Assembly: GCA_965199915.1 (NCBI GenBank)
Contig: OZ241348.1
Coordinates: forward strand, 2,604,001-2,668,000
Reading direction: 5' to 3'
DNA: 64,000 nucleotides
DNA from: VXYL01 sp965199915
GTDB lineage: Bacteria; Pseudomonadota; Gammaproteobacteria; Pseudomonadales; Azotimanducaceae
The position numbers and the translations under genes are program-made. The notes beneath the pieces were generated by a model. It ran no database searches and was not told the DNA's origin. It saw only the letters and a list, made by a program, of their open reading frames with translations. This document shows positions 1 to 7,815 of the stretch, piece after piece (position 1 is the stretch's first letter; each line of letters starts with the position of its first letter).

Positions 1-1413
1 CACGGCGCGCCGGCCGAGACAGCCGAGCGCGGCGGCGGCCACCGACCGCACGTAGATCGAACCGTCCTCCGCCAAGCGCTTGGCGACGGCGTCAAGGACG
101 CCGGATGTGGTCTCGCCCGCTTCGCCCAAGCCAAAGACGGCCGCCTTGCGGACCCACTTCAAGGGTGACTCGCAGGCGTCCAACAGCGTGTCCGTCGCCG
201 CCGCGCCCAGCGCCGCCAAGCCGTACATGGCGGCGCGGCGCACTGCTTCGCGTTCGCTGTGCAACGCTTTGCCGAGCAGGCGGGCGGCGGCGTCTTGGTC
301 GGCAAGACCGGCGAGCTTGTAGGCGGCGCCAATGCGAATCGGCTCGGCGGCGGCGTTCGGCGCATGGACACGCTCGCACAACGAACGCGCGTAGCGGTCG
401 CCGCAGTGCGCCGAAGCGGGGCTGGCGGTGGCGGGAGGGCGGCGACCCTGCAGCCAACAATGGTGGTAGCGCCACACCACCGCGGCGTCCTCCGGCGCCG
501 AGGCCAAGTCCGCGCCGGTCGGAGCATCCACGCCGAGGCTGTTCCAATCCACATCGTCTAGTTCGGGGCTCCGCGCCGGTTCGCGGGTGCGGTAAAGCCA
601 GAACCGCCACAGAAACCGCGGACGCTGCCGCCAAGTGCGCCAGTCGTCCACGCGGTGGTTGCCGCGGTGGAACAGATTGTGCGAATGGAGCACGACGCTG
701 CCGGCTTCGAGCGGCGCGACCTCGAACGGACGCACCAGCGGCCAGCCGGTGTCCGCGATGGCGGCGCGCATGCGCATGTCGTGGCGTGTGCGGCGGTGGC
801 GGATTTCCTCTTCGCCGTAGGCGGATTTCGCGCCGCTCACCGGCACGCGCTCCATGCCGCTCAGGTAGTAGGCGAAGTCCAAATGGTCCGCGCCGGCGAA
901 GTTGTCGTGGTTTTCCTCGTGGTTGAAGGTCCAGTATTGCGAATAAGGCACGGTGGCGGTGGGCCCCATGTCGCGGGACACGGCTTGCGGGTAGTAGAGC
1001 ATCTCCACTTGCACGGCGTGGTGGTGGCGCTGCTTGCGGGCGTTGAGAGGGCCGTTGTCGTCCTTGTGCCAGTGCTGGTCGTGCCCGCCGCTGGGAAACG
1101 GCGTGTTGTGCGTGAACGGCACGATGGCCCAGTGCTTGCCAACGAGCTGGTCGCAAGCGGCCACCAACCCCGGCGCGTTGACGACATCGAGAATTTCCGG
1201 AATGGTGGTGGCGGAAATCTTGTCGCGTTTGTCGGCGAATAGCTGTTTTTCCTTCTGGTAGATCGCGTCGTGGACCTGCCGCGGAATGCCGAGAGCCGCC
1301 GGCGGAAGCACCACCAGCCCGCGGCTTGCGAAGTCGCGCAGCAGCCGTTCGGGCGCGGTGGCCAACGCCGCGCCCGTCGCGGGTCTGCGCGGATTGGAGT
1401 GGTCCGCGCCCAC
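1..1413 (-). CDS. Phytanoyl-CoA dioxygenase-like protein with C-terminal HEAT repeats (partial, runs off left edge)
   Basis: Open frame on the minus strand from a GTG to the window edge, with 471 codons present and no stop reached. The N-terminal two thirds read as a PhyH-type Fe(II)/2-oxoglutarate dioxygenase. The iron-binding HxD lies in QHWHKDDNG (His116, Asp118), and a distal histidine lies in VVLHSHNLFHRGNHR. The C-terminal third is alanine-rich with repeated helix pairs such as RLLGKALHSEREAVRRAAMY and SPLKWVRKAAVFGLGE, typical of HEAT repeats. No ATG is available upstream because a TGA closes the frame at 1438-1440, so GTG at 1413 is the only conventional start. It follows the ybjQ-like gene by 16 bases and is probably co-transcribed with it. 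PhyH proteins hydroxylate diverse small molecules, and the substrate cannot be read from the sequence. Family assignment is firm; specificity is unknown. Confidence 0.8.
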   Translation of the reverse strand, partial: MGADHSNPRRPATGAALATAPERLLRDFASRGLVVLPPAALGIPRQVHDAIYQKEKQLFADKRDKISATTIPEILDVVNAPGLVAACDQLVGKHWAIVPFTHNTPFPSGGHDQHWHKDDNGPLNARKQRHHHAVQVEMLYYPQAVSRDMGPTATVPYSQYWTFNHEENHDNFAGADHLDFAYYLSGMERVPVSGAKSAYGEEEIRHRRTRHDMRMRAAIADTGWPLVRPFEVAPLEAGSVVLHSHNLFHRGNHRVDDWRTWRQRPRFLWRFWLYRTREPARSPELDDVDWNSLGVDAPTGADLASAPEDAAVVWRYHHCWLQGRRPPATASPASAHCGDRYARSLCERVHAPNAAAEPIRIGAAYKLAGLADQDAAARLLGKALHSEREAVRRAAMYGLAALGAAATDTLLDACESPLKWVRKAAVFGLGEAGETTSGVLDAVAKRLAEDGSIYVRSVAAAALGCLGRRAV

Positions 1414-1429
1414 CGAAGCGACGATGTCG

Positions 1430-1744
1430 CTACACGGTCACCGCGGTGCCGGTGGCGGACACCATCAACATGCGGCCGGAGCCGACGGCTTCGTAATCCA
1501 GATCGATGCCGACAACGGCGTTGCCGCCCTGCCGGCGGGCATCTTCCGACATCTCGTCCAAGGCGGTCTGGCGCGCTTCGCGGAGCGCCTTCTCGTAGCC
1601 CGCCGAACGTCCGCCAACGACATCGCGAATGCCGGCGAACACGTCGCGGAAGATGTTCGCGCCCAAGATGGCTTCGCCGGTGACGACGCCGTGGTACTCG
1701 CGAATGGCCTTGCCTTCGATGTTGGGGGTGGTGGTTAGCAGCAT
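1430..1744 (-). CDS. YbjQ/UPF0145-family heavy-metal-binding-like domain protein
   Basis: A 104-residue protein matching the UPF0145 (YbjQ) pattern. It has an N-terminal TTPNIEGKAIREYHGVVTGE, a central GANIFRDVFAGIRDVVGGRS, a helix YEKALREARQTALDEM, and GGNAVVGIDLDYEAVGS near the C-terminus. This is the usual full length for the family. Members form small beta-rich pentamers sometimes labelled heavy-metal-binding, but their function is not settled. There is a ribosome-binding-like AAGGAG just before the ATG. The gene is upstream of, and probably co-transcribed with, the PhyH/HEAT dioxygenase. Confidence 0.85.
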   Translation of the reverse strand: MLLTTTPNIEGKAIREYHGVVTGEAILGANIFRDVFAGIRDVVGGRSAGYEKALREARQTALDEMSEDARRQGGNAVVGIDLDYEAVGSGRMLMVSATGTAVTV

Positions 1745-1926
1745 GGGTTCTCCTTGCGGGAAAGTCGGGAAGTTCTGTTTGTGGCGCCGCCTACCCTAAC
1801 AGAACGCGCCGGATGTCGATGTCACAAGCGGATAGGATGGATAGGGTAGCCCCCCAAAGCTGCCGCGTCGGGGCGCTGGCGGCGGGTTGTTGTAGATTTG
1901 TGTCTTCCAAAACTGGAAGCGCCGCA

Positions 1927-2421
1927 ATGGCCCGGCCGCCGGTCTGTCCGTACAGGCAAGATGACCACTTTCTCTACTTCGCCTACGGCTCCAACATGTC
2001 CACCGAGCGCCTGCGTGGACGGGCGCCGTCGGCACGGCCGGTTGGCATTGGCAGGTTGTTGCACCACCGGCGTTGCTGGCACAAGCGGGGCCGCGACGGC
2101 TCCGGCAAGTGCGATGTCGTCTTCGCCGGTTTGGACGGCAGCGCCGCGGTGTGGGGTGTGCTCTTCGAAATCGCCGAAACCGACCGGGCGGCCTTGCACC
2201 GAGCCGAGGGCTTGGGCGTCGGCTACGCGCAGAAGACCGTTCCCGTGTTGACGGCAACAGGAACGCGCCGCGCCATGACCTACCAAGCGAAACCGGATCA
2301 AACCGACTCCACGTTGCGCCCGCTCGCGTGGTACAAGGCGCATGTGGTTCGGGGCGCCCGCGAACACGGTTTGCCGGCGGAATGCGTGCGCGAATTGGAG
2401 GCGGTGGATGTGGTCGCCTAG
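1927..2421 (+). CDS. Gamma-glutamylcyclotransferase-like (GGCT fold) protein
   Basis: A 164-residue protein with the hallmark YFAYGSNMSTERLRGRAP near the N-terminus (YGSNM loop), followed by WGVLFEIAETDRAALHRAEG. The glutamate of this second motif sits where the catalytic acid of GGCT-fold enzymes is expected. The family acts on gamma-glutamyl peptides or amines to release 5-oxoproline. The frame is open upstream to 1813, but ATG 1927 places the YGSNM motif at the usual distance from the N-terminus and avoids an atypical leader. The gene is convergent with the membrane-protein gene at 2418-4544: the two stop codons overlap within one CTAG (2418-2421). Substrate is unknown. Confidence 0.8.
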   Translation: MARPPVCPYRQDDHFLYFAYGSNMSTERLRGRAPSARPVGIGRLLHHRRCWHKRGRDGSGKCDVVFAGLDGSAAVWGVLFEIAETDRAALHRAEGLGVGYAQKTVPVLTATGTRRAMTYQAKPDQTDSTLRPLAWYKAHVVRGAREHGLPAECVRELEAVDVVA

Positions 2422-4544
2422 CGCCGGTCGCGGTGTTGGAAACGCTTGGGCGAAAACCGTCCTTCCCAAAGCGTCTTGTATTCGGCGGTCCGGTCGGACA
2501 GCCAGACCTTTTGGAACTGGCCGGTGTGGACTTCCGCGATGTCGTACGAGGGCAGGCGGAGCGCCGCGAAGCACAGGCCGTCGCGGTGTTGAAACCGAGT
2601 GGGCTCGAAGTTTTGGTTGCCAAAACCGTGTTCTCGTCGGATGGCGGGCAAGGCTCTCTTGTCCACCGGAATGACATGCAGGAAGAAACTCGCGTCCAGT
2701 GGCTTGCGCGACGGGGACTTCCGCGGTAGGGAGCAGTGCCGGTCGTGGTACAGAACCTCATTGCCGAACGAGTAGACATCGCAACAATCCGACGTGACGA
2801 CCGGGGGATTTTCCTGCATCGCGGTTCGGTATGCCGCGATCCGATCCGAGAGGGCCGCTTCGTATTCCGCCCGACGATAGAGGAAGAGAAATCGATTGCC
2901 TGGCGTTAGCGACCGTGCGTTCGCCAGCCCGAACGCCACCACATGATCGGCGCTTGGATGCATGGTGCGTCCGGCAAGAAGGACTTGCCGGCGGTACTTC
3001 CAGTGCAGCGGCGCGTCCGCGTGCGGCGCGTGAAGAATCGCGCCGTCCTCGGTGAGACCTCGAATGGCGGCCAAGTCCGCCCGCAACGCCGCCTCGCGCT
3101 CGAAGTCGATGGCCGCGTGGCGATCCCGCGCCATCACGACTCCGGAACACAGGAAGCAAAGCGATGCGGCCGCCGCGCCCGCTAGCGGCAAGGGCACGCG
3201 GAGCCCCGCCAAGGGGAAGCTCATTCGGCCAAGCCGGGCAACGGCCAGCGCGTAGAGAACCAAGGGCAACCCAACAAAAAACATGGCCTCGAACGGAAAA
3301 GTAAAGACCGCATTGCGCATGGGCAGGGCCCAGCACCAGCCGGAAAGCGCGACGGCAATCAACGCGATCCTTCCATGCTTGGCAACGGCGCCGAGGCCGA
3401 TGGCCGCGAGTGTCGCCGCCAATCCAATTCCTCCCAAGACGAGCGACACGCCCGAGGCGGGCAAGCCGACCGCGCGGAGACCGCTCACAAGAACATACGG
3501 CAGCGAAGCCTCCCCGGCGCGCTGGAACTGTGCCCACAGGGTGTCGAGCGTCCATCCCGCGATCGATGGCGTCGGCGATGGCGAGACGGGCACGGCGTAC
3601 CAGCCGGTCGGAGAAAAGCCGGTGCGAAACAGCGCCGAACGCACCGTCGGCAAGTCCGCCCAACGCGTGTTGCCCCCCAACGCCAAGAATTCGCCGACTA
3701 CGTTGAACGCAAGCACGAAGATCCCCACCGCAAAGGCGGTCAGGCCGAGGGCGACGTGGCGGGAAACACACGACCACTCCGCACGCGCGAAGCCGCGCAC
3801 GACGCCCAACGCCACGAACGGCAGCAGCAGCGCAAAGACATGCCATCCAAGCAACACCGCCACGCACGTCTTGGCGAGCAATTGGCCCAACCGCTGCGCG
3901 CGCGCGAACACCGCCATCCCGTGGAAGACCAGCATTACGCCGAACAGGTCCATCACTCCCTGGGTGGCAACCATGTCGTGGTAGGCGAAGTGGTAGCTGG
4001 AGCCGAAGGCGAGCAGCGTCGCCGTCAGCGCCGCCCAGCGACCGACCGACAAGGCGTGCAATGCGAAATAGGCGAGCGTCGCGCCAGCCAGGAAGAGCGC
4101 CACCATCAAGGTTCGCGCGGCGCGCAGCTTGCTCCACGGATCGTCGAAAGGCAGCGTCGCAACGTGCAATGCCAAACGCCCGCCGAAGGGAAAGCGGTTG
4201 TAAATGTAGTCGCCCGGCACGACTTCGCCGTCGGCGTTGATCTCAAAGGAGCGCGGACTCACGAGAAAGTGCCGTAGCGACAGATTCACGCCGTCCAACA
4301 GATGGTCGTACGTCATGCTGTCGGCGAGAGTCAACGTGGATTGCATGCCCTCATGGTCTTTTCCTAGGAAAAGAGTCCGGTCCGGGCTGAAGGCCAATAG
4401 CGTGGCGAGCGTGCAAAGAAGCAGCGCCAGCGCCCCTGCGCCATCGCCCCGGACGTGCGCCCAAATCCGCCACCCGGGCCGAGCGGCGCCGCCGGAATGG
4501 CCGCGAACGGGCGCGGGGTGCGGGCTAGTTGGCGGAGACAACAA
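2418..4544 (-). CDS. Large multi-pass membrane protein, possibly GT-C glycosyltransferase-like
   Basis: A 708-residue protein. A short N-terminal cytoplasmic stretch is followed by a hydrophobic segment (GALALLLCTLATLLAF), a periplasmic loop, then about ten more hydrophobic segments up to about residue 470. A soluble C-terminal domain of roughly 220 residues follows. The first large loop contains DHEGMQ and acidic residues (DDPWSK), reminiscent of the acidic first periplasmic loop of GT-C sugar transferases that use lipid-linked donors. That assignment is inference from topology only, because no diagnostic motif is recognised. The 3' end overlaps the convergent GGCT-like gene by the shared CTAG stop. 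No neighbouring polysaccharide genes support a pathway. Confidence 0.7.
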   Translation of the reverse strand: MLSPPTSPHPAPVRGHSGGAARPGWRIWAHVRGDGAGALALLLCTLATLLAFSPDRTLFLGKDHEGMQSTLTLADSMTYDHLLDGVNLSLRHFLVSPRSFEINADGEVVPGDYIYNRFPFGGRLALHVATLPFDDPWSKLRAARTLMVALFLAGATLAYFALHALSVGRWAALTATLLAFGSSYHFAYHDMVATQGVMDLFGVMLVFHGMAVFARAQRLGQLLAKTCVAVLLGWHVFALLLPFVALGVVRGFARAEWSCVSRHVALGLTAFAVGIFVLAFNVVGEFLALGGNTRWADLPTVRSALFRTGFSPTGWYAVPVSPSPTPSIAGWTLDTLWAQFQRAGEASLPYVLVSGLRAVGLPASGVSLVLGGIGLAATLAAIGLGAVAKHGRIALIAVALSGWCWALPMRNAVFTFPFEAMFFVGLPLVLYALAVARLGRMSFPLAGLRVPLPLAGAAAASLCFLCSGVVMARDRHAAIDFEREAALRADLAAIRGLTEDGAILHAPHADAPLHWKYRRQVLLAGRTMHPSADHVVAFGLANARSLTPGNRFLFLYRRAEYEAALSDRIAAYRTAMQENPPVVTSDCCDVYSFGNEVLYHDRHCSLPRKSPSRKPLDASFFLHVIPVDKRALPAIRREHGFGNQNFEPTRFQHRDGLCFAALRLPSYDIAEVHTGQFQKVWLSDRTAEYKTLWEGRFSPKRFQHRDRR

Positions 4545-4724
4545 CGCGGTGCAGCAACTTGGCTAAGCTGGCGCCCCGGCACCCGCAGCACAAGGTGCGC
4601 GTACTGCTGCGCGGCGTAAGGCGCCTCGCCCTCGACCAAGGGCCCGCAAGCTGTTCCGTGCGCGTCGCGGGATGGCTTCGGCAGTCGATAGACCGCGACT
4701 GCCGAAGCGCTTTTCGGGCTTGGG

Positions 4725-5918
4725 CTACGCCCGCTCGAACAACCCCGCGGCACCTTGGCCGCCGCCGATGCACATGGTCACCACGCCGTAGCGCGCCTCG
4801 CGGCGTTCCAGCTCGCGCAGGATGGTGCCGGTGCAGCGCGAACCGGTCATGCCGAACGGGTGGCCGATGGAGATGCTGCCGCCGTTGACGTTGTACTTCT
4901 CGTTGTCGATGTCCAGTTCGTTGCGGCAGTACACGCATTGCGACGCGAACGCCTCGTTGAGCTCCCACAGATCGACGTCGTCCTGGCGCAGCCCGGCGTT
5001 CTCCAGCAAGCGCGGGATGGCGTACACCGGGCCGATGCCCATCTCGTCCGGTTCGCAGGCGGCCACCGTGAAGCCCCGGTACACGCCCATGGGCGTGACG
5101 CCGAGCTGGGCGGCGCGTTCGGCGCTCATCAACAACGTCATCGAGGCGCCGTCGGAAAGCTGCGAAGCGTTGCCGGCGGTGACGGTGCCGTCCTCTTCGA
5201 ACGCCGGCGGCAGGCCGGAGAGGCCCTGGATGGTGGTGTTCGGGCGGTTGCACTCGTCGCGATCCACGGTCACTTCCGCGAAGCTCTCCTCGCCGGTTTG
5301 CTTGTCCACCTTTTTCATGGTGACCGTCATCGGCACGATCTCTTCGCTGATCAGCCCCGCGGTCTGCGCGTTGGCGTAGCGCAGCTGGCTTTGCAGGGCG
5401 TACTCGTCCTGCATCTCGCGCGTCACTTGATAGCGCCGCGCCACCACCTCGGCGGTGTTGCCCATGGCCATGAAGATGGCGGGTTTCTCCTCCACCAGCT
5501 TGGGATTGCGCGTGTCCGAGCGCCCGCGCGGCGACCGCGTGGCGCCGGAGATGGAATCCACGCCCCCGGCCATGGCGATCTCGGTTTGCCCGGAGGCGAT
5601 TTGATTGGACGCGATGGCGATGGACTGCAGGCCCGACGAACAGAACCGATTGATGGTCATGCCGGCGGTGGTGATGGGCAGCTTCGACAGCACCACGGCG
5701 AGACGCGCCAGATTGCCGTCTTGCTCGCCGGTGTGGTTGGCGGCGCCGACCACGACATCCTCCACTTCGTCCGGCGCGACGTTCGGATTGCGCTCCAGCA
5801 GCGCGTCGATGCAATGCGCCAGCATGTCGTCCGAGCGGGTCAGATTGAAGCTGCCCCGGTGGGACTTGGCGAGTCCGGTGCGGACGCTGTCGATCACTAC
5901 GACATCTCTTGCGGCCAT
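4725..5918 (-). CDS. Thiolase (acetyl-CoA acyltransferase family)
   Basis: A 397-residue protein with the complete thiolase set: nucleophilic cysteine in NRFCSSGLQS (Cys93), the NEAFA motif, catalytic histidine in SISIGHPFGMTGS (His353), and the second cysteine in VTMCIGGGQG (Cys383). Length is standard for the family. Thiolases cleave 3-ketoacyl-CoA in beta-oxidation or condense acetyl-CoA. The sequence alone does not separate these, though the large loop residues look like the degradative FadA/FadI-type group. It is monocistronic: the next minus-strand gene upstream is beyond a divergent outer-membrane gene. The ATG is preceded by a GGGGGAAC stretch that may serve as the ribosome-binding site. 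Confidence 0.92.
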   Translation of the reverse strand: MAARDVVVIDSVRTGLAKSHRGSFNLTRSDDMLAHCIDALLERNPNVAPDEVEDVVVGAANHTGEQDGNLARLAVVLSKLPITTAGMTINRFCSSGLQSIAIASNQIASGQTEIAMAGGVDSISGATRSPRGRSDTRNPKLVEEKPAIFMAMGNTAEVVARRYQVTREMQDEYALQSQLRYANAQTAGLISEEIVPMTVTMKKVDKQTGEESFAEVTVDRDECNRPNTTIQGLSGLPPAFEEDGTVTAGNASQLSDGASMTLLMSAERAAQLGVTPMGVYRGFTVAACEPDEMGIGPVYAIPRLLENAGLRQDDVDLWELNEAFASQCVYCRNELDIDNEKYNVNGGSISIGHPFGMTGSRCTGTILRELERREARYGVVTMCIGGGQGAAGLFERA

Positions 5919-6146
5919 TTGTGTTCCCCCTCAACTAGGTCAAGTTGCTTTAGTGCCTGCCGCGGTCGATGCGCCGCGGATGTGGCGTTGAGTCTAACGC
6001 ACTTCACGGCGGATAGGGCACGGCGTACACTCGTCCACTCTAGCGACCGTGCGTGGGATTGGAGAAGCCGCTTGGCAAACGCAAGCACCCGATTGAGGCG
6101 ATGGGACGTGCTCGCCCGCGGCGCGGGAAGCGGCGCGGAAAAGAGC

Positions 6147-7052
6147 ATGTCCGCCCGGCTCGCCGCTTGGGCCCTCTGTTGCGCCATCGCGGCACCCTTC
6201 CACGGTCACGCGGCCGACGGCGTGTACCTGAGCGCACACGCCGGCGCGTGGACGCCCAACAGTCTCTCGCTGACGCGCACGAACCACGGCGTCCCCACCA
6301 ACTGCGATCAATGGCTCGGCGGCCACGATTTCGACGGCGACGGCGTGGACGACGTGCCGCTGCCCGCGGGGCAGTGTACGCCGCGGGCGTTGCCGGCGAG
6401 CGCCAACGACATCGGCTTGGACGCCGGCCTCTTGGCGGGCGTCGGCCTCGGCGTCGCGCGCCGGCGCCTGCGCATGGAGGTCGAGTACTTCCACCGCCGG
6501 CAAAGCGGCGCGACGGCTTCGCTGGTGGTGCCGGGGGATCCCAAGCAGCAGGAGTTCGTTCGCCGCGAGGAGGCGGCGGACGCCGCGCGCGTGGACGGCC
6601 TGTTCGCGAACGTGTATTGGGCGTTTCGGCCTGCCGCCGGCGACAAGTGGACGCCGTATGTCGGCGCCGGCCTCGGCGCGCTGCGCGTGGCGCTCGACTA
6701 CGCCGCCACCTCAGTGCGCACCGGCGACGCGAACGCCTTGATCGCGCTCGGGCGCAACCCCAACGCCGCCGGCACCACCTCCCGGGCGGACGCGACCCTT
6801 GCGGACACGCTGCTCGGCGCCCAAGTCATGGTGGGCGCCCGCTATCGCCTTGGCGAGAACCGCTCCTTGAACCTGAAATTGCGCTACGCGGACGCTTTGC
6901 GGGATTTCTCCGCCGCCGGCAACCGCTGGAACACGTTGCGCGATCACGCATCCACGGTGGCGCCGGGCGGCGCGCCGGTGCGCTACGACATCGATGCGGG
7001 CGGTTTCGGTTCCTGGAGCGTTTCCGCGGGTCTCGAGTGGCGCCTACGGTAG
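6147..7052 (+). CDS. Outer-membrane beta-barrel protein (paralogue of the protein at 39720-40670)
   Basis: A 301-residue protein with a signal peptide (MSARLAAWALCCAIAAPFHG, cut near HAADG). Alternating hydrophobic strands follow, ending in an aromatic/hydrophobic strand (SWSVSAGLEWRLR) typical of barrels assembled by BAM. An N-terminal insertion contains two cysteines and an acidic DFDGDGVDD loop that looks like a calcium-binding turn. Conserved blocks include RLRMEVEYFH, LFANVYWAF, WTPYVGAGLG, and WNTLRDHAS near the end; all recur in the second barrel at 39720-40670. The ATG was chosen because it starts the signal peptide and follows GGAAAAGAG, although the frame is open much farther upstream. 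It overlaps the convergent GPP34 gene by 9 bases. Ligand is unknown. Confidence 0.78.
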   Translation: MSARLAAWALCCAIAAPFHGHAADGVYLSAHAGAWTPNSLSLTRTNHGVPTNCDQWLGGHDFDGDGVDDVPLPAGQCTPRALPASANDIGLDAGLLAGVGLGVARRRLRMEVEYFHRRQSGATASLVVPGDPKQQEFVRREEAADAARVDGLFANVYWAFRPAAGDKWTPYVGAGLGALRVALDYAATSVRTGDANALIALGRNPNAAGTTSRADATLADTLLGAQVMVGARYRLGENRSLNLKLRYADALRDFSAAGNRWNTLRDHASTVAPGGAPVRYDIDAGGFGSWSVSAGLEWRLR

Positions 7053-7718
7053 GGGCGGGGCGGACTGCGCCATCAGGAACCGCAAACGCTCCTCGTTGTC
7101 TCGGTCCGCATCGGAGACCGCCGCGGCGACCGCTTGGCCAATCAAGTCCATTTTCCGAACTTGCCGCAGCCGGGGCTGCGTCGCGGCGAGTTGCTCCTCG
7201 CTAAGCAGGGCGCGAAACAGGCCGCAGGCGTCCGCCAGGCAGATGAGCACCACGTCGCGCGGACCGGGCAGGTCGTCGCCGAACAACACGTCGAACACGC
7301 GCAGCTTCACCTCGCGTTCGGCTTCGCCGTCCACCACCGGATAGCGCCGCGCGCGGAACACCCACAGGAAACGGTCGGCGCGGCGTTCCAAAATGCCGCG
7401 CTCGACCAGGCGGGCGAGGGCCGCGCGGCGAATGTCGGCAGCGCGTTCGACCAGGCGTTCCACCCAGTGGCGGGCGTCGTGTACCCCTTCGGCGGCGGCG
7501 ATTTCGGCAAGGGACGGATCGAGCAGCGGATCGCCCGTGGGCGTCGCGTCGACGAGGACGAGCTTGCGCAGGTCCGTGTCAACGCGGTTGTCCAGCGCCA
7601 AGTCCATCAACACGCCGCCGGCGAGCGCGTAGCGCAGCGCCGCGTCGGGCACGCGCGCGAAACGCCCGCCGGTGTCTTGCAAGAGGAGGAGCACAACCTC
7701 CTCGGCGAATCTCAGCAT
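7044..7718 (-). CDS. GPP34 (GOLPH3/Vps74-like) family protein
   Basis: A 224-residue soluble protein with the GPP34 layout: N-terminal LRFAEEVVLLLLQDTGG, then ALRYALAGGVLMDLALDNRVDTD, a winged-helix-like middle (ALARLVERGILERRADRFLWVFRARRYPV), and a C-terminal LPGPRDVVLICLADACGLF. In eukaryotes this fold binds phosphatidylinositol-4-phosphate and retains Golgi glycosyltransferases. Bacterial members are common but their function is not established. The start was set at the methionine that begins the conserved block, since the longer frame reaches back into recJ. It overlaps the convergent barrel gene by 9 bases and follows recJ by about 100 bases. Confidence 0.8.
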   Translation of the reverse strand: MLRFAEEVVLLLLQDTGGRFARVPDAALRYALAGGVLMDLALDNRVDTDLRKLVLVDATPTGDPLLDPSLAEIAAAEGVHDARHWVERLVERAADIRRAALARLVERGILERRADRFLWVFRARRYPVVDGEAEREVKLRVFDVLFGDDLPGPRDVVLICLADACGLFRALLSEEQLAATQPRLRQVRKMDLIGQAVAAAVSDADRDNEERLRFLMAQSAPPLP

Positions 7719-7815
7719 TGGCCGCACCTGCCGCCCGTACGCAGTGGCGGCAGTATAAGGCCGCGTTTGGGTCCGTCGAGACGCCCGCCCGGCGCGCGCC
7801 CGGCGGGGCGCGGCG

